Shown here: piece after piece, positions 46,583 through 56,379 of the stretch | Numbering within the stretch: the first letter of the stretch is position 1 | Layout: the number at the start of each line of letters is the position of its first letter | Assembly: GCA_022841465.1 (NCBI GenBank) | Contig: JALHRL010000001.1 | Span: forward strand, 62,001 to 126,000 | Reading direction: 5' to 3' | Source of the DNA: Bacteroidia bacterium | GTDB taxonomy: Bacteria; Bacteroidota; Bacteroidia; B-17B0; Aurantibacillaceae | DNA: 64,000 nucleotides | Made by a program: the position numbers and the translations under genes | Notes under the pieces: generated by a model | Databases searched by the model: none | The model's input: the letters and a program-made list of their open reading frames with translations, nothing else | What the model was told of the DNA's origin: nothing

Positions 46583-46590
46583 CAAAGTTA
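46583..46590 (-). promoter_or_regulatory. -7 box TAACTTTG before the thioredoxin-like gene
   Basis: TAACTTTG on the minus strand matches TAnnTTTG; 26 bases before the ATG. No clear -33 TTG. Confidence 0.35.
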
Positions 46591-46819
46591 AGGAAACGCT
46601 TAGTTAATTTACATATTTAACATATTTAAGTTATAAATCAATAACCCGATTTTAACAAAATGGTTTGTATGTAAAGTTTTCATTAAAAACCTTATAAAAC
46701 CTCAAAAAAAACCTTATTTTAGTAGCACATTGTTTAAACATCGCCTTAAACTGAAGGATAAGTTAATGCCTTGCCATGGTTGAAACAAATTCTTTTTTGG
46801 CACTAAATGTATTTGTTAG

Positions 46820-47803
46820 TTGAAACAATTAACTAAAAATAGTAGTGTGTATGCAAAAAGTAAATTTCTGCTTTTTGTTTTCTTTTTTATTGTTGTAAGT
46901 GATTCATCTTCTCAAAACTTTATGCGAAGTAACGAGTGGAAAAAGTATAAAAACGAATTTACTGTCGGGCTTGGCCCATCTAACTTTTTGGGCGATTTAG
47001 GTGGTTTAAACAGAGAAGGCACTCATTTAAGTCCTGTAGATCTTGAACTTAATCTCACTACCATGTCGGTTGCTTTAGGCTATAAATACAAATTGCAAAA
47101 GTGGCTAAATTTTTGTTTTGATTTAACGTATTTAAAAGTAAAGGGCGATGATAAATTAACAAAGGACATATACAGAAACAATCGTAATTTAAATTTCAGG
47201 TCAAGAATTTTTGAAGCAGATATAAGGTTAGAATTGCTTTACATGCACAACGCGGTTGGAAATCGATATAAAATAAAAAGAACTAAAAGGAATAGAATGA
47301 AAACAAAATCGTGGGACATTACCGGTTTTATTGGCATTGGAGGTTTTTATTTTAATCCGGAAGGAATGGATAAAAATGGAAAATGGCATAAATTAAAACC
47401 ACTGCGTACAGAAGGGCAGGGCTTACCGGGCGGACCAAAACCTTATTCTAATTATGCAATTTGTATTCCAATGGGCATAGGGTATCATTATTATATTGAT
47501 AGAAAATGGTCGGTTGGTTTAGAGTTTAACTTCCGCAAAACATTTACAGATTATATAGATGATGTTAGCACCGTTTATTATGATAAAACACAGTTAAAAA
47601 ATCTTGTTGGGCCAAAAGCCGCTGAAATGTCTGACCCCAGCAAGGGAGCTATACCCGGAGCAACAATGCCCGATGCCTCAGGCGGCTCTGCTCAGCGAGG
47701 AGATATATATAAGGATTCGTATATGTCGCTACAGGTGAAAGTAGGTTATATTTTAAAGAAAAGCAGAAAACGTAAAAAAGTGAAACTGCGAAGCAAGTTT
47801 TAA
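46820..47803 (+). CDS. Outer-membrane beta-barrel protein (DUF6089/PorG-like)
   Basis: A 327-residue protein. A hydrophobic N-terminal signal (FLLFVFFFIVVSDSSS, then Gln) precedes a segment typical of small Bacteroidota barrels: EFTVGLGPSNFLGDLGG, then VALGYKYKLQKWL and GIGYHYYIDRKWSVGLEFNFRKTFTDYIDDV. It ends in a basic tail (KKSRKRKKVKLRSKF). The start codon is TTG at 46820, or possibly GTG 46847. It is similar in outline to PorG-type barrels of the type IX system, but this is by appearance only. Confidence 0.6.
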   Translation: MKQLTKNSSVYAKSKFLLFVFFFIVVSDSSSQNFMRSNEWKKYKNEFTVGLGPSNFLGDLGGLNREGTHLSPVDLELNLTTMSVALGYKYKLQKWLNFCFDLTYLKVKGDDKLTKDIYRNNRNLNFRSRIFEADIRLELLYMHNAVGNRYKIKRTKRNRMKTKSWDITGFIGIGGFYFNPEGMDKNGKWHKLKPLRTEGQGLPGGPKPYSNYAICIPMGIGYHYYIDRKWSVGLEFNFRKTFTDYIDDVSTVYYDKTQLKNLVGPKAAEMSDPSKGAIPGATMPDASGGSAQRGDIYKDSYMSLQVKVGYILKKSRKRKKVKLRSKF

Positions 47804-48016
47804 TTTTGTTTTTCTTTCCTATTGTTCTTCTCATTAAATGTTAGGTGTTTGTTCAAAATATCTTAATACACATTTAACATTAAAATTCTCTTTTCACAAT
47901 CAAATTAAATAACTTTATTACTCGTTAAGCGAATACCCTAATGGAAATTATTTTCTTTTTCTTGAAAATAAAAAATCCCTAACCGCTTAAAGTTTCTTCA
48001 ATATTTTAAATAAAAA

Positions 48017-49336
48017 ATGTGTTTAAAAAAAATAATTGCAATTTTAATTTTGTTTTTTCATGGTAGTTCTTTTTTATTTCCGCAGGCACAATTTGTAAAT
48101 AGTGTTTATTCTCAAGATTTTGGCACAGCAAATATTGCAACATGGACTAATAATTCAACTTTTTTAGGATGGTATTTAGATAATAATAATTTTCAGGGAA
48201 CAATAAATATTACTGCAGCTGCTCCCAGTAATAATGGTGGGCAGTATATGTATACTTGCAGTGGTGGAACTGACATGAAATTAGGGACACGTCCTTCTAA
48301 TGGTTCTGAATCGGGTAGTGGGCCTTGTGCAAATTTAGCAACAAGTACTTGTGGTCATGGTATAGGCTTAAGGTTGGTAAATACTTTTGGTAATACAATA
48401 GTTGCCCTAACTGTTCAATACGATTGGTATCAGTTTTCGTTAGCGGAAAACGGAGGTAACGCGAACGGTATGTTTTTTAGTTATAAGCAAGGAGCTACTG
48501 TAACAAGCGTAACTGGCACTGGATGGACCAATGTAGCATCGCTTGACTTTTTGGCACCACAAAGCTCTGCTGTAGGAGGAGGGAATCAATTAAATGGCTA
48601 TCCTTGTACACAAACAGGCACCAAAGTCGATTGTTTTCTTGTAACAGTACCTCACGGGGAGGAAGTAATGTTACGCTGGTGGGATCCAAATAATAGTAAC
48701 AACGACCCACATTTAGGGATTGATAATGTTATTGTAACGGCTTATGCAGATAATATTTGTAACGTAGTTTTATTTAATAACGATTATAAATTTAAAGCCA
48801 TAAAAAACAATAGTAGTTATCATTTCAATTGGAAAAACCTTCCTCAACAAAATATTATGAAGTATTTTATTGAACATTCTTCTGATGGAAAAATCTTTAG
48901 GCCTATAGACAGCCTTTTTTTCTCTCCTGATAGCAATGAGGAATTGTATATCGACAGGCTTGTTGAGAAAAAGTTTGATGAAAAAGTAAGTTTATTTAGA
49001 TTAAAGGCAGTAAATGAGTTTCAAGAAATATCTTATAGCAAAATGGTTGTGGTAAACAATTATAGCATAAATGAGACGGTTAAAGACGCTTTTTATTTTT
49101 ACAAATACGCCCAAATGGAGAATGGCGCCGTTTATTTTAAATTAAACACTCCAAGGCAAATTAACGTTAGTATTTTGGATTTATCCGGGATGTCTGTTTT
49201 TAGTCAAACTAATAATTTGCTGAAGGAAGGGGAGTATCAAATGACAATTCCAAAACTTAATAAGGGAGTTTATATACTTGCCGTTAGCGGTCTTGCCGAT
49301 AAAACCCAATATAAAAAAATTATCATAAGCGAATAG
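48017..49336 (+). CDS. Secreted protein with type IX C-terminal sorting domain
   Basis: A 439-residue protein with an N-terminal signal (MCLKKIIAILILFFHGSSFLFP, then Gln) and a Gly/Asn-rich N-terminal half that looks like a beta-sandwich domain (VRW-like MLRWWDPNNSNNDPHLGIDNVIVTA). A short region of FN3 type precedes a C-terminal Por-type sorting domain (INVSILDLSGMSVFSQ, KGVYILAVSG, KKIIISE). The sorting domain is the signal read by the type IX machinery. Function of the body is not recognised. Confidence 0.75.
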   Translation: MCLKKIIAILILFFHGSSFLFPQAQFVNSVYSQDFGTANIATWTNNSTFLGWYLDNNNFQGTINITAAAPSNNGGQYMYTCSGGTDMKLGTRPSNGSESGSGPCANLATSTCGHGIGLRLVNTFGNTIVALTVQYDWYQFSLAENGGNANGMFFSYKQGATVTSVTGTGWTNVASLDFLAPQSSAVGGGNQLNGYPCTQTGTKVDCFLVTVPHGEEVMLRWWDPNNSNNDPHLGIDNVIVTAYADNICNVVLFNNDYKFKAIKNNSSYHFNWKNLPQQNIMKYFIEHSSDGKIFRPIDSLFFSPDSNEELYIDRLVEKKFDEKVSLFRLKAVNEFQEISYSKMVVVNNYSINETVKDAFYFYKYAQMENGAVYFKLNTPRQINVSILDLSGMSVFSQTNNLLKEGEYQMTIPKLNKGVYILAVSGLADKTQYKKIIISE

Positions 49337-49347
49337 CTTCGTGTATC

Positions 49348-49375
49348 TTAATTAATTTCCCCCATTATTAATTAA
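49348..49375 (+). terminator. Weak AT-only hairpin after the T9SS cargo gene
   Basis: TTAATTAAT, an 11-base spacer, ATTAATTAA: a 9-bp AT-only stem, 12 bases after the stop. There is no T run, so it is only a possible terminator. Confidence 0.3.
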
Positions 49376-49440
49376 ACCCCATTTGTTAACATTCGGTTTA
49401 TGAAGACATTTTTACTAGTTAAATTTTCAGGAAATTTACA

Positions 49441-52029
49441 TTGGTGGAAAATAGCCTTCATACAAACGAATCCATTAAACCAAAAAAGAGTCTTTTTAGA
49501 AAGTTTCTGAAATTTTTATTTTGGTTAATTTTTATTTTCATTTTATTGTTATCAACGGCTGTTGTTCTTGTGTTTGTTTATGAAGACGATGTAAAAGCTG
49601 TTATAATAAAAGAGTTAAATAAAAACTTAAACGCAGAGGTTAGAATTAATCCGGATGATATTGATTTAACCATTGTAAAAACTTTTCCCGATTGCGCCTT
49701 AGAATTTAAAAACATTACCTGTATGGAAGCAGTAAAGCGTAAAAATAAAGACACGCTGTTATTTGCAAAAACAATACAGTTAAAGTTTGATGTAAAAGAT
49801 TTGTGGAATGGAAAATACGATATTAAAAAAATAGCTGTTCACGATGCTTTTTGCAGAATGAAAATAGATAAAAAAGGGAACCCGAATTATGTTGTCTGGA
49901 AATCAAGCGGAAAGGAAACAAATAAAAACGATAGCTTAACCTTTAATCTCGAAAAGATTGAAATTAAAAACACCAATTGGAGTTTTAAAAAAGGAAAGGA
50001 AGAATTAGAAATAAATTTATTTGTAAAACAAATGGATTTTATGGGCGCATTTAATGAAACGAATTATGATTTAAAAGGGAACGGTAATCTACAAATAAAT
50101 AGTTTTTTAAGTAACGGGCAAACATTTATAAAAAACAAAAATCTTAATATAAATGCAGCTTTAATAATTAACGAAAACAAATACGCCATTAGTAATTGCA
50201 ATTTGATGCTAAATGACATGGAAATTGATGCAACGGGAAACATGTTGTATAACGACAGTTTATCGGGCCTTGCACTAAATTTTAAAGGCAAGAATTTAGA
50301 CATTCAATCAATGCTTTCCTTATTACCCGAAAAATATAAAAGCAAAATAAATAATTACAAAAGCGAGGGCACCATATACGCAGAAGGAAACGTTAACTAT
50401 AACAAAAACTGGAGCACTGAAGTTGATTTTGGAATTGTAAATACGCAAGTTGTGTACGTTCCGGAAAACACCGCCCTCAACAATTTAAATTGTAAAGGGA
50501 AATTAATCAGCAATCAAAAACTAACTTTTTTTCAACTAAAAGAAATTAACGCGGGTTTAATGAATGATCATTTTTCAGGAAATTTCTCCTTAACTAATTT
50601 TACCGACCCTGTGTTAAATGTAGAAGCTTCAGGCAACCTTAATTTAGGGAACATCATTAAATTTTGGCCAATTGACACCTTAGCCGTATTAAGCGGAAGT
50701 GTAAATTTTAATTCTAAAATAAGCGGCAAAATAAATGAATTAAAAAAGAATGTACTATCTGAGAGCGCTTTAATAACTTTAAATGCTGCATTTAAAGATT
50801 TAATCATTGGGTTTAAGGGACAAATAGATTCTACAAAAGTAGCCACCTGCGATTTAAGCGCCGTAGATAGAATTATTGAAGTAAAAAATCTACAGATAAA
50901 TAAAGGGCAGTCAGACGCCTTAATTAACGGCAAATTAGAAGGTGTTTGGAATTATATTACCGATAAAACAAAAGTTTTAAAAATAAACGGTTCGCTAAAA
51001 AGTAATTTGTTGCATGCAGAAGATTTTATTTTAGTAGACAATGGAAACGCTTCTGCAAAAAAGGAACTAGATATTGCCGACAATTTACACTTTACTTTAG
51101 ATGCCACCATTAAAAAGTTTACGTTAGGCAAATTTATTGCACAAAATATTTCCGGTGGTTTAGAGTTAAAAAACAAAAAAATTCTGGCAGAAAGCATTGA
51201 AATGGAAACCATGGACGGTAAGGCAAGTCTTGATGCTTTGTTTGATTTTACCGGAAGCAACTTAAACGTTTCATCTGTTAGCCACCTTAGCAATATTAAT
51301 GTAAATAAACTTTTTACTCAGTTTAATAATTTTGGCCAAGCTACCTTGCAAGATAAAAATATTGCCGGAGTGTTAACTGCATCTATTGACTTTAGCGGAA
51401 GCTGGACAAAGTTTTTAGAACCCGATTTAAACTCTATTAAAAGTGTTGCCAATATTATTATAAACAATGGCGCATTAAATGAGTTTAAACCACTTGAAAG
51501 TTTATCGAAGTTTGTTGATATAAATGACTTAAAAAACATTAAGTTTTCTACCATGCAATCGCAAATAGAAATAAGGAAAGGTTTAATTATCATTCCTAAA
51601 ACAGCTATAAAAAATTCAGCTTTAAATATTGATTTCTGGGGTACACACAGTTTTAATAACGATATTGATTATCATATTCAGCTTTTAATTTCTGAGCTAA
51701 TGGCTAAGAAAAGAAAGAACAAAAGCGATGAGGAATTTGGCCCTATTGAAAACGACCCCGAAAACAGAAGAAGCGCTTTTGTGTTAATGACAGGCACAGT
51801 AGATAAACCAATTATTAAATACGATAAACAAGGCCTAAAACAAAAAATAAAAGAGGATATTAAGCAGGAAAAACAAAACTTAAAACAATTATTAAAAGAA
51901 GAGTTTGGTTTGTTTAAAAAAGATAGCATTAAAGTAAATGAAAAAAACAAAGCAGATCAAAATTTTAAATTAGAAACAGAAAACAAGAAAGACAAAAAGA
52001 AAGAAGAAGAGGACGAGGATGATTTTTAA
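49441..52029 (+). CDS. AsmA-family envelope protein
   Basis: An 862-residue protein with one N-terminal membrane segment (FLKFLFWLIFIFILLLSTAVVLVFV, about 20-46) and a large periplasmic region of beta-strand character. The family start VKAVIIKELNKNLNAEVRI and internal AsmA_2-like segments (GSVNFNSKISG, NLHFTLDATIKKF, FSTMQSQIEIRKGLI) match AsmA/TamB-type bridge proteins implicated in lipid transport to the outer membrane. The C-terminus is highly charged, ending in a Lys/Glu/Asp-rich tail. The start is TTG or the adjacent GTG (49444). Its stop overlaps the convergent PorT-like stop (TTAA). Confidence 0.8.
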   Translation: MVENSLHTNESIKPKKSLFRKFLKFLFWLIFIFILLLSTAVVLVFVYEDDVKAVIIKELNKNLNAEVRINPDDIDLTIVKTFPDCALEFKNITCMEAVKRKNKDTLLFAKTIQLKFDVKDLWNGKYDIKKIAVHDAFCRMKIDKKGNPNYVVWKSSGKETNKNDSLTFNLEKIEIKNTNWSFKKGKEELEINLFVKQMDFMGAFNETNYDLKGNGNLQINSFLSNGQTFIKNKNLNINAALIINENKYAISNCNLMLNDMEIDATGNMLYNDSLSGLALNFKGKNLDIQSMLSLLPEKYKSKINNYKSEGTIYAEGNVNYNKNWSTEVDFGIVNTQVVYVPENTALNNLNCKGKLISNQKLTFFQLKEINAGLMNDHFSGNFSLTNFTDPVLNVEASGNLNLGNIIKFWPIDTLAVLSGSVNFNSKISGKINELKKNVLSESALITLNAAFKDLIIGFKGQIDSTKVATCDLSAVDRIIEVKNLQINKGQSDALINGKLEGVWNYITDKTKVLKINGSLKSNLLHAEDFILVDNGNASAKKELDIADNLHFTLDATIKKFTLGKFIAQNISGGLELKNKKILAESIEMETMDGKASLDALFDFTGSNLNVSSVSHLSNINVNKLFTQFNNFGQATLQDKNIAGVLTASIDFSGSWTKFLEPDLNSIKSVANIIINNGALNEFKPLESLSKFVDINDLKNIKFSTMQSQIEIRKGLIIIPKTAIKNSALNIDFWGTHSFNNDIDYHIQLLISELMAKKRKNKSDEEFGPIENDPENRRSAFVLMTGTVDKPIIKYDKQGLKQKIKEDIKQEKQNLKQLLKEEFGLFKKDSIKVNEKNKADQNFKLETENKKDKKKEEEDEDDF

Positions 52030-52796
52030 CCCTCAAATGTAACTGTAAAAGTCACCATTCGGCTACGTACTTTTTCTAAACTGTTTGAAAAAACACTGTT
52101 TTCTGTTCTGAGTAAGTTTTTTGTTCCGGTGTGTAATTTTAATTCAAAACCAAGTTTAAAATACATCAAATAAAAATCAACCCCGGCCCCGCCACTGTAA
52201 TAAAAATCATCGCGCTTAAGCTTAACGTTATCATCTAATTGGTTAGCTCCTCCACTGCTAACTCCTGCCGCCTTTTTTCGCGAAGCTAAATCTAACATGT
52301 AGCCACCACCACCAATTACATATGCACTAAAATTGCCTTGCCGTTTCGATTGTATTTTAAGCTCTAATGGAAAAATTAAAAAAGTTGATTCAACTGTTTT
52401 CTCAAAATATTTGCTGGTATCGCGTGTGGCGTTAGACATAAAATATTCTATTTTGCGGGAAGCAAAACTTATGCTTGGGGTAGTTCTTAAACGTATGTAT
52501 TCGTGTAATCTAAAATCAGTTACTAAGCCAATGGCAAAACCCGGCCCGGGCCTTGTGTAAACAGATTTAATGCGATAGCGTGTTTCTACTCCGTTACTTA
52601 AAATTACCGTATCCGGAAAAGCAGAATTTTTTACGGTGTTTAATCTAAAATCGGTTTGGTTATAAGCTATGGTAAACCCAAAATGCAATTGTTGTTTGTA
52701 AAATTTGGGCAAATTTACACTGTATCCATCATGTTCTTGGGCAATTGCATTATGAGCCAAAAAAGTAAAAAGGAGTATGTTTCTTAGTAGCTTCAA
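52026..52796 (-). CDS. porT: PorT-family outer-membrane protein of the type IX system
   Basis: A 256-residue protein with a signal peptide (MKLLRNILLFTFLAHNAIA, then Gln) and the PorT pattern: NLPKFYKQQLHFGFTIAYNQTDFR near the N-terminus, then PGPGFAIGLVTDFRLHEYIRLRTTPSISFASRKIEY, and a terminal strand RMVTFTVTFEG. PorT (SprT) is an outer-membrane barrel needed for type IX secretion in Porphyromonas and Flavobacterium. The start is TTG; no ATG is available in frame. The ubiE gene often found beside porT is not seen here. It is convergent with the AsmA gene with a four-base stop overlap. Confidence 0.72.
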   Translation of the reverse strand: MKLLRNILLFTFLAHNAIAQEHDGYSVNLPKFYKQQLHFGFTIAYNQTDFRLNTVKNSAFPDTVILSNGVETRYRIKSVYTRPGPGFAIGLVTDFRLHEYIRLRTTPSISFASRKIEYFMSNATRDTSKYFEKTVESTFLIFPLELKIQSKRQGNFSAYVIGGGGYMLDLASRKKAAGVSSGGANQLDDNVKLKRDDFYYSGGAGVDFYLMYFKLGFELKLHTGTKNLLRTENSVFSNSLEKVRSRMVTFTVTFEG

Positions 52797-53196
52797 TGGT
52801 ACGAATATAACGCTTTTCGAGGAGAAATATTTTGTATGTATTATCGGTTAATTGTTTTTATTTAAAAAGACACAGATAAAAAGCGCTTTAGAGCAACAAT
52901 TGTAGTCGATTAAAGTTTACGGAGTATATTCTTTTATTTGTCAGAACAATACTTTTAGGACTATTTCTTTTTGTAGAGTATTATTACACTTAGCCGTTGT
53001 TTAAGTTTTTAAAGCATCTCAAGCAGGGATAAATTTCTACACTACCACTACAATAAAAATCACCGCACTTAATTTACATTATTAGTGAATAGAGACACTA
53101 TATTTAACTTAAAAAGGTTAAGTTGTTAATTTAAGATAGTAGGGGGTGACACAGAAGAACCTAAAACCCTAAAAACATGAAATAGTATTGATTTGA
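52797..53196. other. Intergenic region with no gene recognised
   Basis: About 400 bases between the PorT-like gene and the first GH16 gene, both on minus. I see no ORF with family support, no tRNA and no convincing promoter. A small AT-only hairpin (AACTTAA, loop AAAGG, TTAAGTT) lies at 53106-53124 and could be a weak terminator of the GH16 gene, but there is no T run. Confidence 0.6.
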
Positions 53197-54957
53197 TTAT
53201 TCCTTTATAAAGGTCTTAACCACAATGTGCCCGAAAGTAAAAGTAAATTTAATTTGATATAAGCCAGATTTAAGATCTTTCACATCAATTTTATCTGATT
53301 TATCAATAGACTGTTTTCTCCCTAATAAATCAATAATCTCAATTGAACTAATATCGTTATAATCCTCTTCATGCATATCAATAATTAAGAATTCTTTAGT
53401 TGGATTGGGGAACAACGAGATTGCATTGTTATCTACAAGGGAAAAATGTTCGATTTGATTTTTTTCGGAATTGTATTTTATTAAGCTCTCTGCATAGTTA
53501 AGGTCAGTTTTTATTAAACTATCAATTCGACGGTCTTCTATAACCCTTAACTCCTCTTCACTTATTTCGGCGTACGAGGGATATGAATTGGTTTCAGAAT
53601 TTTTTTGAGCAAGGGGGACACCATTACAGTTGATAATTTCAGCTCGAAGATAAGCTCCTTCATTAATAATAACATCATCTAGAAAAGTAATTTCATCAAT
53701 TGCAAGAAATTGAAAGTTTTCTTTTGTTGTCATAACACCAGGTGCAGGCCATGAATCAAATGGTGAAGAACCTCCGCCTACTGTAATTTTGTTACCACTC
53801 AAAAAGTTGGTATTACCAGTGATGTTTTTAAAATCAGTTTGCGTATATACGTTTTGTGCTGCTGTACAATTTATTGGTTGCCAAATAACGAATTGATCTA
53901 CTTCTATCCGTTTATTGATGTCGGAATAATTATTCCATGAATTGACTAGCATATCTCTTTGAACTTGTTTGAAAATTGAACATGAAATGAAAACTTCCAT
54001 TGGTGTATTATCTTCAATAAAGCTAAGGTCTTTATGTACTTTATTATATAATATACAATTGCCGTTAATAGGATTTGTTATATTACAACCTGTTAAATTA
54101 CTCATTGAGGTACACCAGTAAGATTTGTTTGGAACACCATTCCCAGCTTTGTTACATATATCATCTATCTGAAAAATACCGTCATAAAATTTAGTTGCAT
54201 AACCTACAGGGATGTTGTCTAAAAAGATTTCATATTTATAGTTAGTCCAGGTTAATTGATATTTATGGGACTGATTAAAGAAATTTGTGTTAACGGGGAA
54301 CTTTCTTCCGCGCGAACATCTATCTGAATCAGTAACGTCTTTATGTGCAGTCATTCGCATACTGTGATACACATCACAACCGAATTGTGTAACATTACCA
54401 TCGTAGAACTCAAAAATATCGATTTCAGCTTTCCCTTCTCTAAGCCAATATGCAGGCCATAAAAGGTTATTTTCAGGAAGTTTCATATTACAAGTGAATA
54501 TCCCTCCTTTTGTATTAAATAATGTCCTTAAGTCAGCAAATGTAAAAGGATAACTTTTGGGCCCGGAAGAAGGGAAAGGATATTTATTGGAATTAAGTTC
54601 TTTTTTAAGGGTTAAATAACATTTACCATTAGAGACGGACAAATTATTATAATAAGCCTCTAAATCAGGACCAGACCAAATGTTAAAATCACCATCCATT
54701 CCATAATCATCATCAAGAGTGTAACTCATGTTAAAACCGAAATTATTTGGAAGATCTTCTTTATAATCAAAGTTTTCAATAAGCACTGGGTATAGGACAG
54801 AAGCATAAGTACAACTTGCGGGTCTATTGTCAACTACTTTAACCTTATCTTCACATTTATTTGGTTTGATTCTTGTGAACTGGTAGGGAGGAACTATCTG
54901 TGAAAAGACCATGTTTGTAACCAAAAGGGCGAAAACAATGAATTTATTAATCCTCAT
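53197..54957 (-). CDS. Secreted GH16-type glycoside hydrolase with type IX sorting domain
   Basis: A 586-residue protein: signal peptide (MRINKFIVFALLVTNMVFS, then Gln), a GH16-like beta-sandwich at about 60-350 and a C-terminal Por-type sorting domain (SLFPNPTKEFLIIDM, IEIIDLLGRKQSI, LKSGLYQIKF, KTFIKE). The GH16 active-site motif is EIDIFE with Glu178, Asp180 and Glu183, and LLWPAYWLREG precedes it, as is usual for the family. It probably cleaves a beta-1,3/1,4-linked glycan; the substrate cannot be told. Eight or more cysteines suggest disulfides. It follows the tail-fibre-like gene by 24 bases and is likely cotranscribed. Confidence 0.85.
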   Translation of the reverse strand: MRINKFIVFALLVTNMVFSQIVPPYQFTRIKPNKCEDKVKVVDNRPASCTYASVLYPVLIENFDYKEDLPNNFGFNMSYTLDDDYGMDGDFNIWSGPDLEAYYNNLSVSNGKCYLTLKKELNSNKYPFPSSGPKSYPFTFADLRTLFNTKGGIFTCNMKLPENNLLWPAYWLREGKAEIDIFEFYDGNVTQFGCDVYHSMRMTAHKDVTDSDRCSRGRKFPVNTNFFNQSHKYQLTWTNYKYEIFLDNIPVGYATKFYDGIFQIDDICNKAGNGVPNKSYWCTSMSNLTGCNITNPINGNCILYNKVHKDLSFIEDNTPMEVFISCSIFKQVQRDMLVNSWNNYSDINKRIEVDQFVIWQPINCTAAQNVYTQTDFKNITGNTNFLSGNKITVGGGSSPFDSWPAPGVMTTKENFQFLAIDEITFLDDVIINEGAYLRAEIINCNGVPLAQKNSETNSYPSYAEISEEELRVIEDRRIDSLIKTDLNYAESLIKYNSEKNQIEHFSLVDNNAISLFPNPTKEFLIIDMHEEDYNDISSIEIIDLLGRKQSIDKSDKIDVKDLKSGLYQIKFTFTFGHIVVKTFIKE

Positions 54958-54981
54958 ATTATTAACTTTTGAAAAAACTAT

Positions 54982-56148
54982 TTACTTTGAATTCTTTAGC
55001 GCTTTTTTTAATATATCTATTTCTTCTTGCTGTTTAATAATATAGAGATAAAGATTTTCTATTTTCTCAAGTAATTTTGCGTCCATTTCATTCACATCAT
55101 AGCCATTTTCTATTATTTCTTTTTCAGAAGGTAAGCCCGGTAAATGTTTGTTTGTTTTAATAAACTGTTCAACTTTTTTTAACTCCATTAATTTGTAGGA
55201 GCTTGTAAAAACACGGTCTTGCCAAGTAGTGGGTTTTAATACATAAAATGATTTACATGCAGCTTTGCCAGCTACTTGTAACTTGGCATCGGCATGTGTA
55301 CCAACAACTTTTTCAGTTCCTATAATTGTTTTGCCATCACCATAAACAGTAAATGGTGATAAACCCGGAGTAGCTGCAAAATCTAAACTAATTAATTTTA
55401 CTGAACCATTCCAAGTTTTAAAAACTAATCCTTTTCCGTCGTTTGCATGAATTTGTAATGCAGTATTATTCGGGTCATTTATTCCATTTATTGGGTCTCC
55501 AATTTCCACATGTTTGTCCATGCTTACCTGAGTCCCCATCCGTACCCAGCCTCCACCATTAGATAAACTAGAATTTTTGTTTATGTGTGTGTTTCTTCCG
55601 CAGAAATAATTTATTTCAAGCGCGTTATTACCCATACCAACTTCATTTACTCCTTCTACTTCTATAAATCCAAAACCATTCCATGGTGCTGAATATATTT
55701 TTAAGCCTGCATTAACCTGATTATTAGGGTTGGTTGCCGTTGAAATAAAACCTCCACTTGTAGCAAACCAAGGGTTAAGCCCTGGTGTAGGGCAATTTTG
55801 CACCCACGGAGTGTTTTGCCCAATAGTTTTGCCTAGACTTAATATTGGAAATGGGTTATTTATGGTGTTTGGGGCAATATATTTTAACCCTTCGGAGTTA
55901 ACTCCGTCAAAAACCAAGCTGCCTGAAAGATTTATATCGCCTACAACGCGCATATTATCATTAGAAACTACGCCTAGATCTGCAACTATTGTATCAGTTG
56001 CATGAATACAGTTTGCCTGTAACCTACCACTTGAAATTAATGTATCAGTAATTTGCGCGTTAGCCGCAGTAAATGTATTAGCTATTTGCGCATTATTGTT
56101 AAATGAATTCAATAATATGACTAAAAAAATGAAAACTCTATTTCTCAT
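54982..56148 (-). CDS. Exported tail-fibre-like protein
   Basis: A 388-residue protein with a signal peptide (MRNRVFIFLVILLNSFNNNA, then Gln). A beta-rich, Asn/Gly-rich middle is followed by a C-terminus common in Bacteroidota tail-fibre-like or S74-remnant proteins: KLQVAGKAACKSFYV, YKLMELKKVEQFIK, NKHLPGLPSEKE, YDVNEMDAKLLEKIE and a final coiled coil. No S74 catalytic dyad is evident. The family is often multi-copy in gliding Bacteroidota and its function is unknown. It is separated from the downstream GH16 gene by 24 bases. Confidence 0.75.
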   Translation of the reverse strand: MRNRVFIFLVILLNSFNNNAQIANTFTAANAQITDTLISSGRLQANCIHATDTIVADLGVVSNDNMRVVGDINLSGSLVFDGVNSEGLKYIAPNTINNPFPILSLGKTIGQNTPWVQNCPTPGLNPWFATSGGFISTATNPNNQVNAGLKIYSAPWNGFGFIEVEGVNEVGMGNNALEINYFCGRNTHINKNSSLSNGGGWVRMGTQVSMDKHVEIGDPINGINDPNNTALQIHANDGKGLVFKTWNGSVKLISLDFAATPGLSPFTVYGDGKTIIGTEKVVGTHADAKLQVAGKAACKSFYVLKPTTWQDRVFTSSYKLMELKKVEQFIKTNKHLPGLPSEKEIIENGYDVNEMDAKLLEKIENLYLYIIKQQEEIDILKKALKNSK

Positions 56149-56379
56149 GAGGTATGATTTTAAACTAAGTTAAGATATTAAATTCTGTGAAAAGAAAGAA
56201 AAATAGACAAAGTCATAAAATATATCGACAAACAATTATGTTACAACACCCTTTTTAGGAGTTAAACAATTATTTAAGGGTTAATTTAGTGAAGTTGAAC
56301 ATACGTTTAAGGCCAAAAGCTAAATTACAGAAACATAGCCTTTGTTTTTTAGTCAAAAACATGATGTTTCTAAGACCAA

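Noticed and set aside
46682-46720. Short repeated phrase ACCTTAT as an operator or iteron
   Set aside because: Two copies of seven bases in an AT-rich gap are not enough to exclude chance.
53106-53124. Small AT-only hairpin as a strong terminator after the first GH16 gene
   Set aside because: The stem is only A and T with no adjacent T run, so it is too weak to be called.
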